Part shown: in pieces, positions 33,400 to 46,595 of the stretch
Numbering within the stretch: position 1 is the stretch's first letter
Layout: every line of letters starts with the position of its first letter
Notes under the pieces: model-generated
Told to the model about the DNA's origin: nothing
Databases searched by the model: none
What the model saw: only the letters and a program-made list of their open reading frames with translations
Source of the DNA: Sorex araneus
Lineage: Eukaryota > Chordata > Mammalia > Eulipotyphla > Soricidae
Assembly: GCF_027595985.1 (NCBI RefSeq)
Contig: NC_073313.1
Location: 99,993,552-100,057,551, forward strand
DNA: 64,000 bases
Reading direction: 5' to 3'
Program-made: the position numbers and the translations under genes

Positions 33400-36300
33400 A
33401 TGAAAGATATAAATGGTTTTCAGAGTCCATGATCCTGCAAACTTGTCATTCAGAGTTGAGGGTAAAATAACATTCTCAGACAAATAAGAGCTGGAGAAGT
33501 TTTCTATAATGAAATCTTTTAAGAATTACTGAAGGCCACCTACAAAATGGTAATAAATCACCAATTCCATAAACAATGAACTGAAAAATGCAACACAACC
33601 ATTTATATCAGTAATCTCTCTGAATGTTAATGAAGTACATTCTCCCATCAAAACATATGGAGTTGTTGGATGATGAATCCGGAAACAAAATCCATCAATT
33701 TTCTGCTTATAGAAAACACACCTAAATTCACAGGATAAATACAGGCTCAGAGCAAAAGGATGGAAAACAATCATACAAGACAATGATAGATGAAAAACAA
33801 AGCTAGTAGAACCGTGCTTATATCAGACAAAATAATATATAAAAATAATTAGAGACAGAGATGGACACTACTTATTGGCAAAAGGGGCAATAGACCAAGA
33901 AGTATTAACTCTTATCAATATCCATGTACCAAGTGAAAGATCAACAAAGTTCACAAAGCTTCTGCTCACTGACCTAAAGAAACATATTGCTGGAAACACA
34001 GCAGCAGCAAGATATTTCAACACTCTGCTTCTGCCACTAAATAGATAAACCATAGAGAATATTGGATAGAATACAAGAGTTTTAGATGACGATTAATAAA
34101 ACCTGAGATTACTTGATTTACATAGTGCCTTCCATCCTTATAACGTCAAATACATATTCTTCACTACGACACATAAAACATACTCCAGGAGAGATCCCAT
34201 ACTAGGGAAAAACTTAAATATTCATAAATTTATTAATAAAAAGGAAGGGCACACCAAGTTTTCTATCAGACCAAAGATAGAAATTTCAAGACAGAAATTA
34301 ACCATAAAAAGAAGATATGGTAAAACTCCTACATCTGGAGGCTGAGTATCATGCTGCAAATAACAAATAAGTAAAAGAATAAATCAAATAAAAGCTAAAA
34401 TATTCCTTGAAATTAATGAAACTGAAGGAAAAACTATCAGAGTATATGAGGTACAGTAAAAGTTATACAAAGGAGAAAATTCATAGCTATTAAAGGCCCA
34501 CATTAGTAAAGAAGAAAAATATCAACAACTTAAGCATGCACATTAAATATCTGGAGAAGAACCACAAATTAATCTGAAAACTAGCAGAAGGAATGAAATA
34601 ATAAAACTGGAGCAGAAATCAATAATATAGAAATTAAGACAGCAATACAAAGAGTTAATGAACCCAAAAACTGGTTCTTCAAAGAATAAACAAGATAGAC
34701 AAACCTTTGGTTAGACTCATGAGGAAAAAACTGAGAAAATGCCCAAATAAATCAGATCAGAAATGAAACAGGGTAAATTATAACACAACTCTCAGAAATT
34801 TAAGATATCATGAGAGTTTATTATGAACAGCTTTATGCTGTTTGGTTGTAGAACCTATGAAATGGACATATTTTTGTTTATTTATTTTTGCTTTTTGGGT
34901 CACACCCGGCGATGCACAGAGGCTACTCCTGGCTCTGCACTCAGGAATTACTCCTGGCGGTGTTCAGGGGACCATATGGGATGCTGGGATTTGAACCCAG
35001 GTCAGCCGCGTGCAAGGCAAATGCCCTACCCTCTGTGCTATCGCTCCAGCCCCAGAAATGGACATATTTTTAGAATGATGCAATCTACCAAAACTGACTG
35101 AGAAAGAAAAAGAAAATCAAAACAGGCTAATCACAAGCAAGGACATTAAAACAGTAGTTAAGAAACTCCCCAAGAACGAAAGCCCTGAATCAGATGATTT
35201 CACTGGTAAGTTCTAACAAAGCTTCAAAGAAAATTTACTATCATTACTCTTCAGCTCTTCAAAAAATAAAGAAAAATGAATCAATCCTAATAGTGTCTGT
35301 GAAATCAATGTTGTACTATACAAAAGCAGATGGAGATAATACTCGAAAAGGAAATTTTATACCAATTTCTCTGATGTTCATTGACACAAAAATCCTCATA
35401 ACATTTTAGCGAACCAAATTCAGCAACATATAAAAAATCATACACCATGATCAAATGTTACTCATGATAAGCATACAAACGTGGTTTAACATATACAAAT
35501 CAATCAATGTAATACAGTACATCAGTAAAATAAAAGATGAAAACCAAATATGATTCATATTACTCATATAGAAAAGGCTTTAATAATATCCAACATCCAT
35601 TCTCAAAGAAAACCCTAATCAAAATAACTGTGATACAGAGACTGGCACACATACAAAAGAACAAAAGCAACCAGTGCTGGTGTGGATGTGGGGAAAAGGG
35701 ATGCTCTTTCACTTTTGTTGGGAATGCAGACTGGTCCAGCCTTTCTGGAAAACAATATGGACAGTCCTTCAAAAACTAGAAATGGAGGTTCCATATGACC
35801 CCGCAATACAACTACTGGGAATATATCCAGAGGATGCAAAAAAGCTCTGTAGAAATGACATCTGTACCTATTTGCTCATTGCAGCACTGTATAATAGCCA
35901 AAATCTGGAAACAACCCAAGTGCCCTAGAACAGATGACTGGTTAAAGAAACTTTGGTACATCTACACAATGGAATACTATGCAGCTGTTAGGAGAGATGA
36001 AGTCATGAAATTTGCTTATAAATGGATAGACATGGAGAGTATCATGCTAAGTGAAATGAGTCAGAAAGATAGGGACAGACATAGAAGGACTGCACTCATT
36101 TGTGATGTATAGAATAACATAATATGAGGCTGACACCCAAGGACAGTAGATATAAGGGTCAGGAGGATTGCCCCATAGCTGAAAGCCTGCTTCATGAGTG
36201 GAGGGGAGAAGGCAGATGTAACAGAGAAGGGATCACTAAGAAAATGATGGCTGGAGGAACCAGTAGGGATGGGAGATGTGTGCCATGGGAGATGGGAGAA

Positions 36301-36560
36301 AGTAGATAATGGACCAAACATGATGACCTCTCAGTGTCTGTGTTGCAAGCCATAATGCCCCAAAGTAGAGAGAGAGTATGGGGAATATTGTCTGCCATGG
36401 AGGCAGGGGGAGTGTGGGAAAGGAGAGAGTATACTGGGGATATTGGTGGTGGGGAATGTGCCCTGGTGGAGGGATGGGTGTTTGATCATTGTGTGATTGT
36501 AACCCAAACATGAAAGCTTGTAACTATTTCACGGTGATTCAATACAATTTTTTTTAAAAA
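33400..36560 (+). mobile_element. L1 ORF2 remnant with internal deletion and nested SINE
   Basis: About 33610 onwards encodes a broken ORF2 endonuclease domain (SLNVN start, ISD and RDRDGHY blocks). Reverse-transcriptase-like blocks follow (EYYEQLYA near 34815, P.SDDF near 35185). Near 35620 it jumps from the AFD-like palm region straight to the C-terminal zinc-knuckle region (CGCGEKG), so about 1.4 kb of ORF2 is missing. It ends with a full 3' UTR at ~36555. Many frameshifts and stops are present. Confidence 0.75.
34876..35054 (-). mobile_element. Short SINE nested in L1
   Basis: GCTTTTTGGGTCACACCCGG start and CTATCGCTCCAGCCCC end. The 17-bp duplication GAAATGGACATATTTTT is exact at 34859-34875 and 35055-35071. 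Confidence 0.93.
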
Positions 36561-37579
36561 AGATTGGTCTGTTTGTTCTGAGTCCTCCAATTTTATGGCA
36601 TAAAGGTGTTCACGGTATTATTGTATAATCTTTGTATTTGTGTTATCTGTCGTAACGTCTTCCCTTTCATTTCCTATCTAATCAATCATTTTCATTTTAT
36701 TTCTAAGTATAACTAAAATTTTGTCAATCTTGTCTATTGTTTGGAAAAATGGAGCTCTTGAGTTCATTGATCTTTGGATTTATTTCTATATCTTTGATCT
36801 CCAATCTAGGTTTTTTAAATTATTTTCCTTTTAAATATTTATTTTAGGTTTCCTTTGATGTTTTTCTATTTTTTTGAGATTTACTTGATCTTATTCTTGT
36901 TTCCTGATGAATATTGCATTGTCATTAACTTTTTTATAAAATCTTTCTTTGTGTTTCATTTGTCCTAGGAGTTTGTGTCTTTGTTCTTTGTTTCCAGGAA
37001 TCTATTTCTTCCTTGATTTCCTCTTGATTTAATATTTGTTTATTAGTATGCTGTTTAGTTCCCAAGTGCTTGAATTTTTCCCAAATGTCCATTTGTGATT
37101 TATTTCCACTGTCAGAGCATTTTGATGTGAAAAGATGCTTAATATAATTTTCATCTTTATGTGTTTTATGTCACAACATGTTGTTTATCCTGGAGAATGT
37201 CTTATATGCTCTGAGAAAGAATATAGGTGTGCCCAGATTTTTGTGATTGACGAGTCATATACTTTTCTGCCATGCCCAGTTCTTCCATCTCTTCTTTTAA
37301 AGCCAATATTTTCTACTGACTTTTTTCTGGTTGATCAATGGTGAGAGTTTGATATTAAATTATTTTTCGACATTGTAAGATGGAAACCCAATCATGAACA
37401 ACTTTGTAATTGTGAATCTCATGGGGAAATAAAAATATATTGTTCTATTATTGTGTTTGTTGTTAATAATTTCACTGAGTTATGTAAGAGGTTGCTGTAT
37501 ATGTTTTGATGTCTCTTCATTTGACTCATATATATTAATGAATATAGATTCATTGATTATCAATATAATACTCAACTTT

Positions 37580-37822
37580 TTTGAGCGATAGCACAGCGGT
37601 AGGGCATTTGCCTTGCACGCAGCCGACCCATGTTCGATTCCTTTGCCCCTATTGAAGAGCCCAACAAGCTACCGAGAGTATCGCGCCCAAGCGGCAGAGT
37701 CTGGCAAGCTACCCATGGCGCATTGATATGCTAAAACCAGTAACAATAAGTCTCACAATGACAGACATTACTGTTGCTTGCTTGAACAAATCAATGAGCA
37801 ACGGGGTGAGAGTGACAGTGAT
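37580..37822 (+). mobile_element. Long-type tRNA-derived SINE
   Basis: GAGCGATAGCACAGCGGTAGG head, B-box TGTTCGATTCC, second domain GCTACCGAGAGTATCGCGCC, end AACGGGGTGAGAGTGACAGTGA. Confidence 0.88.
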
Positions 37823-38127
37823 TTTTTAAATCAAAAACTATTTTTTCAACCTAAGTATGGCTATTATTTTAGGCTACTATTTGGCTAAAATAATTTGCCA
37901 GACTTTTACTTTGAGTTTGTTTTTATTACGACAGTTCAGGTGTGTCTCTTTTAAACAGCAGAAGGTCGGGTTCAGTTTTCCATTTTTATGCCTTTTTTTA
38001 ATTGAATCACTTGAATTATAAAGTTACAAATTTATTTATGATGGAATGTAACACATTTCTTCTTCTTTCAGAATAAAATAAAAATGAAGAGAATCAGTTT
38101 TCTATTTTTCTATGTTTTTTAAGTTAT

Positions 38128-38274
38128 ATCTACTGTTAGGAAGATACTTCTGGTTCTGTGCTCAGGAGTCATACCTGGAGATGTTCACAGACTATACACA
38201 GTCCTTGGTATTCAGCTGGGATATGTCACATGCAAGGAAAGTACATTAACCCGTGTATTATCTCTCCAGCCCTG
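38128..38274 (-). mobile_element. Degenerate SINE
   Basis: Antisense: ACTTCTGGTTCTGTGCTCAGG, then TATTCAGCTGGGATATGTCA, ending TATCTCTCCAGCCC. Confidence 0.65.
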
Positions 38275-40334
38275 GGATCAGTGTTTTTGATCCATCCAGT
38301 CTCTATTTGTTTTTTTATTGGTAATTTCTGGCCATTGATATTAAGTGAGATTATTAAAACAAATGAGGTTAACACCTTTTATACGGATCCTGGGTGATTA
38401 TGAATTTTGTCTTTGCATTTCAAGCCTTAATTTTATTCTTCCCCTCTACTTTGATATTTACTTTTTTTATGTAGTTGCTAGGTTCCAATGGCCTCTTATT
38501 GGTTATATCCTTTAAATATATTTGCCTTGAGATTATCACATAATTTAGCTTTGAAATTATAAGTCTATCCCCACTTGAGTTCAAAGCAAGTGCATTGTAG
38601 AAGATTCCATATTTGTTTTCTCTTCCCCCAATTTTATAGTTTTAGTCATACTGCATTCTTTGCTTTTAATAGGAGATCATTTAGTACTTTTTGTAGAGCT
38701 GAATTAATAATGGCCATTGAATATTTTAGCTATTGTTTGTACATAAAGCTTTGTGTCAATCCCTTGAATTTGGATGATAACCTCTGTAGATAGAGTATTC
38801 TTTTTTGGATACCTGTTTCATTAATTGTGATTGCTATGTCATGGCATTCCTTTCTAAGCCATAGAGTTCATTTGATCTGCTGTGAACCTTATATATAAGT
38901 TTCATCTCTGATGATGGTACTCTTGGGATTCTATGTTTATCTTTGTCTATTGTCATTTTAATTACAAAGTGTCTTGGAGTGACATTTGTATTAATTTTGT
39001 TTGTATCTTTTTTGAGTGTCTTGGTTTTGAGTATGTAACTTCATCCTTATACTAGAAAAGTTTTCAGGTATAGTTTATTTAACAAATAATTCCCTCTCAT
39101 ATTTTCTTTCTTCTCTTTTCATAACTCCTTTCAGAATTTCTCAGATGTTGATTTTCTTGAAACTGTCTCATAGGTCCCTGATGTTTTCTTCATTTTCCTT
39201 AATTATTTTTCAGTATTCTGTTATTTATTTATGATTTTGTGCATCTCATTGTCATGAAAACTCTTTTTGTTCCACAGCTTTTATAATTCTCCTGAGCCCA
39301 TCTATTATGTTTTTGTTGTATTTTTCACCTATCTTTCTCTTCAATTCAGTAACTTCTGATTGTAGTTTTATCTTCATTCAGTTGGGTGAGCATCCTTATT
39401 GCTGTCACTTTGAAATTTCATCTGAGAATTTAGAGAACTTTTGTGTTCTTGGGGAAATTTGTGTGCATTTGTCTTTGTCTATTAATGTAGGTGGACTCTT
39501 GTGCTTCATTGTGTCTGGTGCACTGTGAGGATTAGAGGTGAAGGTCTGGTTTTGTGCAGGCCTGGGTATCAATCAAGGGTTTACATTTGCAATTCCACAT
39601 ATAATTTATGGAGCTGAGTTTGTGTTGTTTCAGACTTCTGCTGAGGATTTGTAGTCCAGACCAATCCTTTCTTATTCTTGTGTTCAAAGTTCTTGGTATC
39701 TTATAACTTTGATGCCACAATCCATAAGTATGGTAACCATGAATGGAAACATGGTTTCTTAATGTTTTAGGGAAAACTCTGCTAACTCTGCTCTTACGTT
39801 TTCTACCAGTCAGATGCAATTTGGGAAGGGGACCCACTTTTATCTTTACCAGAGGAAAAAGGTTGTCTGCTTCCATGTTCTGCTCTTGGCTTAGAGATGG
39901 TTCTTTCCCTGCCTTGTACTGTAGTGTGTGCCTATTTTAACTGCCATCCTGAGGACCTTGTTCAGGTCAAGTCTCCTGATCATATTTTGTCAGGTTGCAG
40001 ATGAAGAAGTTTGGGTAATAGGATTTCATGCCCTTCCCAGTTCCTTCTCTTGACAGTTTTCTATGTCTCTGCTGCTTCTGAGTCACACCTCCACAATCCC
40101 TGTACCCTGGATCAAACTCCTAATATGTCCGAAACTTCTTGTCTCACTGAGGTGAGGAAGTTCTCCTATGTTTTATTTTCTGGTTACTTCTGTTCATTTT
40201 CTCTGTGGGACTGCACATAGAATTATGCCATAATTTCTGTGATTTGATTTTTTTATGGAGTTAGAGAGCCCAACGGGGGTCTGACTGGGCTACTTTATCC
40301 ACTTTATTGACCCTGGAATCTCTTTATAAAAATA

Positions 40335-41140
40335 TATTTTATTATAGCTATAGCCATGTTAGTGCAAAAGTATATGTTATTGATGTATAGTTACTGCACC
40401 CACCATCATAAAACTATTCACAACCCTCCACCACTGTTCCTATGTCACTGCTAGTCCAGTCATGATCTCCTCCAGCACTTAGTAATCAGTATTTTAATTC
40501 GAGGTAAAAGGGTTGTCATCGTTCAATACTGTCTTTTCCTTTGCTTTTCTCACTATATTCTGCATATGAGTGAAATAATCCAGCATTTATTCTTCCTCTG
40601 GTTTACTTTTCTCAGCATTATATCCTTCAGTTTCATCTATACTGCAGTGAATTGAATGATTTTATCTTTTTTTAGATCAGTGCAATATTCCTTTGTATAT
40701 AAAGATGGCATGGATAAAGTGATTTGGTATATATAAACATTTCAAGAATATATATAATAATTTTATGCATTCATCTGCTGTTGTTCTTCCATGTCCTGGC
40801 TATTGTAGTAGGTGCTAATGTGAGCTTAAATACACATTTATCTTTTTAAATAAAGTATTTTGTATTTAGGGGATATATGTTAAAATGTAGAATCTCTGAG
40901 AAATACACAAATTATATGTGTGTTACTTCTTTGAGAAATCTTCAAACTGATTTCCATGAGGCGGAATAAGACAACATTCCTACCAACAGTTGGATGAAGA
41001 TTCCTTTTTAACCACATTCCCTCCAACACTTGTTATTTTGTATTTTTGATATATGACTTTTTATCTGGTGTGAGATGTTACTCATAGCTGTTTTTGTTTG
41101 CATTTCTTGCTAGGATCCTGTCTTCTGTTGACATATCAAA
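40335..41140 (-). mobile_element. Old L1 3' end, minus
   Basis: Antisense ORF2 C-terminus and 3' UTR of an old subfamily: TTTCTCAGCATTATATCCTTCAGTTTCATC, TTCCTACCAACAGTTGGATGAAG, then TTTGTTTGCATTTCTTGC. Confidence 0.7.
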
Positions 41141-41189
41141 AATAAATTGATGTTCAAAGAGATGACACCTAATTATTTAATCAAAGTGA

Positions 41190-41550
41190 CAACTCTTTAA
41201 AATGCAATATAAAAACTTCGGTGGTTGGGAATAAAATAACTCTTTTAAAATAAAGACTAGAAACAAGGGGCAGGATGACTGGTCCATTCTAGGAAGTTTG
41301 CCACAACTGGAGAGGACACATAGGATAGAGAAGGGACCACTAAGACAATAATAGTTGGAAATGATCAGTATGGACAAGAACTGAGTGCTGAAAGTAGATA
41401 AAAGGGTATATGTGATTACCTTTCAGTACCTGTATTGCAAACCACAATGTCCAAAATGAAAGACTTCCTAGGGACAGATTCCCTCTCTTCCTGGACACAC
41501 ACTGGGAAAAGATGGGTAGTTGAGAGGGAATGGAGCATAAGGGGATTAGC
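41190..41550 (+). mobile_element. Decayed L1 3' UTR
   Basis: Sense: GACTAGAAACAAGGGGCAGG...GAAAGTAGATAAAAGGG...GTACCTGTATTGCAAACCACAATG. It ends near TGGAGCATAAGGGG, without a clear A-tail. Confidence 0.65.
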
Positions 41551-42145
41551 AAGAATCAGGTGAGGTGGACTCAGATGTATTTGATGAAACCACGAAGAGA
41601 AACTTACTATGCAAATACATATGTGACAGGAATCTGTTGTCTGGAGTATCTAGCAGCATTTTGCAAGCCAAGGCTAAAGTTCTTAGCAGGACAAATATTT
41701 TCTGTTTCTCAGGCAACTCCCTAAAGTTGGTATGAATCCTGACTCCATGAAAAATTCCAAACTCTTACAGCTAAGGGTCCAGACATGCTGACATTACCTG
41801 GTATCCTGGAAACCACCAAGCTTTTCCTGTATCATATATCCACTTACTCACACATATATTGGGCTAGTTTCCTCTATAACCATCAGACACTCTCAAGCAG
41901 AAATAAGAATTGAGATGGGTGTGGAAGAACAGAACCTCAATAACTCCTTGATGATACAAAATATTTTTCACCTGCCAAATCTTCTCCAGATATTGAAATA
42001 TTTCTCGTGACCTCCTCCTGCCATCTTTCAAAACATAGGCCTCCCAATACAAACAAGACAAGAATGACAAAGTCATATTCTCACTCATATTATGCTAGTT
42101 TTGATCCAGGTCCATGAGTTGTTTCTGATTGATCTCTGTAAACCT
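41551..42145. other. Intergenic, no gene recognised
   Basis: Unique-looking sequence with no coding evidence. Confidence 0.4.
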
Positions 42146-42698
42146 GAGTTAAAATTATTTTTTCTCTTTTTTTATTAATGAATCACCATGAGGTACAGTT
42201 ACAAACTTATGAACTTTCATGTTTTTTTTTTGGCTTTTTGGGTCACACCTGGCGATGCACAGGGGTTACTCCTGGCTCTGCACTCAGGAATTACCCCTGG
42301 CTGTGCTCAGGGGACCATATGGGATGCTGGGATTTGAACCCGGGTCGGCCGCGTGCAAGGCAAACGCCCTACCCGCTGTGCTATCTCTCCAGCCCCATGA
42401 ACTTTCATGTTTGCATTTGGTTTACATCCCTCCATCAGTGCCCATTCTCCCCCACCAATGTTTCCAGTATTCCTCCCACAACCGCACCCTAACCCCCACC
42501 ACCCCACCCTGCCTCTGTGGCAGAGCATTCCCTTTTGTTCTCTCTCCTGTTGGGTGTTGTAGTTAGCAACTGAAGTATTGAGTGGCCATCATGTTCGGTC
42601 TATAGTCTACTTTTGGTATCATGTTGAGTGAAATGAGTCAGAAAGAAAGAGACAGACATAGAAAGATCGCACTCATATGTGGAGTTAAAATTATTTTT
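42146..42698 (-). mobile_element. Second twin-primed L1, with nested SINE
   Basis: An exact 17-bp duplication GAGTTAAAATTATTTTT lies at 42146-42162 and 42682-42698. From 42163 to ~42617 is antisense L1 3' UTR. From ~42618 the strand flips to sense, with the ORF2 end (GGTATCATGTTGAGTGAAATGAG to CGCACTCATATGTGG). The inversion plus the single flanking duplication show one insertion event by twin priming. Confidence 0.88.
42225..42396 (-). mobile_element. Near-consensus short SINE nested in the twin-primed L1
   Basis: TGGCTTTTTGGGTCACACCTGG start, GAACCCGGGTCGGCCGCG B-box region, CTATCTCTCCAGCCCC end. The 16-bp duplication ATGAACTTTCATGTTT is exact at 42209-42224 and 42397-42412. Confidence 0.95.
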
Positions 42699-42703
42699 AT
42701 TTA

Positions 42704-42872
42704 GGGGCTGGAGCGATAGCACAGCGGGTAGGGCATTTGCCTTGCACGTGACCGACCCGAGTTTGATTCCCAGCATCCCATATGGTCCCCTGAGCACCAC
42801 CAGGAGTGATTTCTGAGTGCAAAGCCAGGAGTAAACCCTGAGCATCGCTGGGTGTGACCCAAAAAGCAAAAA
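42704..42872 (+). mobile_element. Near-consensus short SINE
   Basis: GGGGCTGGAGCGATAGCACA head, B-box GAGTTTGATTCCC, end GTGACCCAAAAAGCAAAAAC. Confidence 0.93.
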
Positions 42873-42889
42873 CAATATATTTTTTAAAT

Positions 42890-43780
42890 TTTATTTTATT
42901 TTATTTTATTATTTTTTTATTGAATCACCATGTGGAAAGTTACAAAGTTCTCAGGCTTATGTCTCAGTTATACAATGCTCAAACACCCGTCCTTTCACCA
43001 GTGCCCATATTCCACCACCAAAAAAAAACAGTATACATCCCACCCCCCACCCCCCAACCACCCTCCCCTGCTTAACTGATAAATTTCACTTCCTTTTCTC
43101 TTTACCTTGATTACATTCCATATTTCAACACAAAACTCACTATTGTTGTTGGAGTTTCAACACAGAACTCACTATTCTTGTTGGAATTTATCCCCCAAGA
43201 ATACGGCCCTATTGACAGGGAAATATTTGATAATTAGTTTTCCACTGATGAGAATGAAGAGATATAAAGAGGTTTAGGATTTCTGTATTTTAGTAATTAA
43301 GTCCAGGGAGATTTAAGCTGGAAATTGAATCATTTCCCTTCCTGGAGCAGCATGGGGCAAAAGCTTAGTTCACAGTCTGGATCCATGGCTGCAAGCACTC
43401 ACTGGAACCCAAGTCATATAGCTGGCTCTGGCTCCTGCTCGTTCAGCAGCCAAGTGACTGTGCAAAGGCATGGCCACCCTGGTCGAATCTCCGCGGACCT
43501 GGAGCCGGCACCGGCCCGGCCCGAGACTGCCCAGGTGTCCCGCTGTTTCAAGTTCAAAGCACATTTTTTTTTCCGAGCCACCAAGTTCATACCTGCTTAA
43601 AAGTCCCATAAAATGGCGGACACCACACCTCCTCCTCCCGGAGGGAAGAGAAACCAAGGAAGAAGGATATTTCCTCCGTTAGCCGGCGTGGGGCAAAAGC
43701 TTAGTTCACAGTCTGGATCCATGGCTGCAAGCACTCGCTGGAACCCCAAGTCATATAGCTGACTCAGGCTCCTGCTCAAA
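42890..43780 (-). mobile_element. Composite L1-tailed retroposon, copy 1
   Basis: The 3' part (42905-43050) resembles the L1 3' UTR end in antisense. The unique body (43050-43320) is shared with the copies at 53.8 kb and 62.9-63.4 kb: TCTCTTTACCTTGATTACATTCC, then TTTGATAATTAGTTTTCCA, then TTTTAGTAATTAAGTCCAGGG. The 5' part has two ~90-bp direct repeats (43354-43442 and 43689-43777, starting GGGGCAAAAGCTTAGTTCAC, offset ~335 bp). These flank a GC-rich stretch with AAAATGGCGG, a YY1-type motif. This looks like promoter monomers plus an L1 tail with no reading frame of note. Confidence 0.55.
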
Positions 43781-44129
43781 AAACAATATTTTTATTTAAA
43801 CTCCATGATTTACAAAGTTGTCTACAGTACGGTGTTCTCACTGTACAGCATACAGTATTCTCACCTCTAATCTCACAACCCTGTAAACCTATCCCTCCCC
43901 AAATGACCCCCTGTTTCCTCCAACCTCTCACTCTTCACTCTGACTACTTGATGGACAAATCTCTAAGTTAAGTTATTTTAGGTTGGGTCCCATGAGGAAA
44001 GCTGAGCTGTCTTAAATTTTTGTCTTCTCCTGGTCTTGGAGGCCTCAGGAGAATTTGGAACACTCCCTGACAGAAAGAGTATGTCTCAGCACCTGGGAAA
44101 TAGTAGATACTTAAGAATGACATTTATTT

Positions 44130-44345
44130 TGAATTTATTCTGTTTCTGGAACTGTTTGAGGGATTTTACAAATATTAACTCTTAATTGAACGAGATTATT
44201 TGAAAGGGTGTCTGTAGCGACATGCACTATTATTATTGCTTTTTGTAGATAAAGCACAGAGAGAAATACCTAATCCTAAGTAGCGTAGTTAGTAAGAGAT
44301 GTAGTTGGGAATTAAACCCAGATAGTTTGGACTTAGTCATGTCCT
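44130..44345 (+). mobile_element. MIR-like ancient SINE
   Basis: MIR order: GGGATTTTACAAATATTAACTC, TTTGTAGATAAAGCACAGAGAG, AAGTAGCGTAGTTAGTAAGAG, GGAATTAAACCCAGATAGTTTGGAC. Confidence 0.75.
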
Positions 44346-44812
44346 CACAGTACTCACATGTTTTTGTTAGAAGGGATGAGCTCTAGGTGAGTATGTGTCC
44401 TATCAGTGCAACCCAATAACAAGACTAACACAGTCAGAACAGCTTCAATGGTTGAAGGTTTGTCATCTCTAAACTATGAATAGTGGTGGGAGAATGGTCC
44501 AGAGTGAATCCCATTCCCTCTTAAGGATCTGATGGACCCTAGCCACCTGCTGACAGAAATAACAAGGCTCTTAAAGCTTTTTAAAAATCCCTGGAGCTAT
44601 CTTTTGCTTATTCCAAAGTCATCTCCCATATGGGAAAGATTCAGCCAGAATTTTAGATGTGGCAAATGTTGTAGAGTGTGAAATGAACCAATTAAAATGA
44701 ACTCATAAGAAGAACACTTAATTTTTCTCATTATGTGGAAATAAGGTCGCTGAGAATTGGCTGGAATAATCTGTGTTCAAAAAATGAGCTGTGTTCAAAA
44801 CTAGAAGTATTT

Positions 44813-45564
44813 CCAATCGAAACAACATCTGCACATGTATGTTCATCGCAGCACTGTTTACAATAGCCAGAATCTGGAAAAAACCCGAATGCCCCAGAAC
44901 GGATGACTGGTTGAGGAAACTTTGGTACATCTATACAATGGAATACTATGCAGCTGTTAGAAAAAAGGAGGTCAAGAATTTTGTTGTCAAGTGGATGGGC
45001 ATGAAAAGTTTCATGCTGAGTGAAATGAGTCAGAAAGAGAGAGACAGACATAGAAAGATTGCACTCATCTATGGTATATAGAATAACAGAGTGGGAGACT
45101 AACACCCAAGAACTGTAGAAATAAGTACCAGGAGGTTGACTCCATGGCTTCGAGGCTGGCCTCACGTTCCGGGGAAAGGGCAACTCAGAGAAACGATCAC
45201 CAACTACATTGTAGTCGAAGGCCATGTGGGGGAAGGGAGCTGCGGGCTGAATGAGGGCTAGAGACTGAGCACAGCGGCCACTCAACACCTTTATTGCAAA
45301 CCACAACAGCTAATTAGAGAGAGAAAACAGAAGGGAATGCCTTGCCACAGTGGCAGGGTGGGGTGGGGGGGAGATGGGATTGGGGAGGGTGGGAGGGACA
45401 CTGGGTTTACGGGTGGTGGAGAATGGGCACTGGTGAAGGGATGGGTTCCAAACTTTGTATGAGGGAAGTATAAGCACAAAAGTGTATAAATCTGTAACTG
45501 TACCCTCACGGTGATTCTCTAATTAAAAATAAATAAATTAAAAAAAAAAAGTTAACAGAAAAAA
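44813..45564 (+). mobile_element. Young 5'-truncated L1 with target duplication
   Basis: Sense ORF2 C-terminus (from the IC.CMFIAALFTIARIW-like block) and complete 3' UTR to an A-rich tail. The 16-bp duplication AAAACTAGAAGTATTT is exact at 44797-44812 and 45565-45580. Its last ~285 bp are nearly identical to the copy at 53304-53591. Confidence 0.93.
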
Positions 45565-46595
45565 AAAACTAGAAGTATTTCTTTGTTTAAGAGTGAGAGC
45601 TTCTGGTCCTCAAAGTGACTGCAGAATTCAGCTTTTGGTATTGAAGTAACTGGTGTATTTATTTATTTATTGGGGAGAAAAGCCAAACATTTTTATTGGA
45701 TCTCTGTGAGATGCAGTCACAAAGCTTTCATGTTTGAGTTTCAGTCATACAATGATCGAACACCCACCCCTCCACCAGTGCACATTCTACACCATCAATG
45801 TCCCCAGTTTACTCTCCCTTTCCAACTCTCCCCCTGCCTCCATGACAGACAATTTCCCTATACTCTCTCTCAACTTTTGGGCATTATGGTTTGCAATATA
45901 GATACTGAGAAGCTATCACATTTGGTCCTTTATGTACTTTCAGCACACATCTCCCATCCTGAGTGATCCCTCCAACCATAATTGACTTAGTGTTTGCCCC
46001 TTCTATATCCCAGCTGTCTTCTCCACCAGCTCATGAGACAGGATTCCAGTAATGGAGCAATATTTCTGGCCCTTGTTTCTACTGTCCTTGGGAGTCAGTC
46101 TCATATTATGTTATTTTATATTCTACAAATGAATGCAGTCATTCTATGTCTTTCCCCACCCCTTTCTGACTCATTTCACTTAGCATAATAGGTTCCATGA
46201 CCAACCACTTATAACCACATTTCATGACTTCATCTTTCCTAACAGTTGCATAGTATTCCATTGTGTAGATGTACCAAAGCTTCTTTAACCAGTCATCTGT
46301 TCTCGGGCACTCACGTTTTTTCCAGATTCGGGCTATTCTGAACAGTGCTGCAGTGAACATACAGGTGCAGTTGTCATTTCTACTGTGCATTTTTGCAACC
46401 TCAGGATATATTCCCAGAAGTGGCATTGCTGGGTCATATGGAATCTTAATTTCTAGTTTTTGAAGGAATTCCCATATTGTTTTCCAGAAAGGCTAGACCA
46501 GTTGGCATTTCCACCAACAGTGAAAGAGTGTCCCTTTCTCCCCACATCCATGCCAATACTTGTTGCTTTTGTTCTTTTGAATGCTTGCAGTCTCT

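Larger units (their letters stand above)
36565..40320 (-). mobile_element. Old L1 (ORF2 5' part, ORF1, upstream region), minus
   Basis: Antisense of an older placental L1. ORF2 endonuclease landmarks appear reversed (CCTGGAGAATGTCTTATATGC near 37190, AAAGATGCTTAATATAATTTTCATC near 37130). The ORF1-like region follows near 38.8-39.5 kb, then upstream sequence to ~40.3 kb. All frames are broken. Two SINEs are inserted. Confidence 0.6.

Noticed and set aside
35537..36112. Frames with zinc-knuckle-like CGCGEKG and TMEYYAAV peptides
   Set aside because: These are L1 ORF2 C-terminal remnants, broken by stops and followed by the L1 3' UTR, so they are not a host gene.
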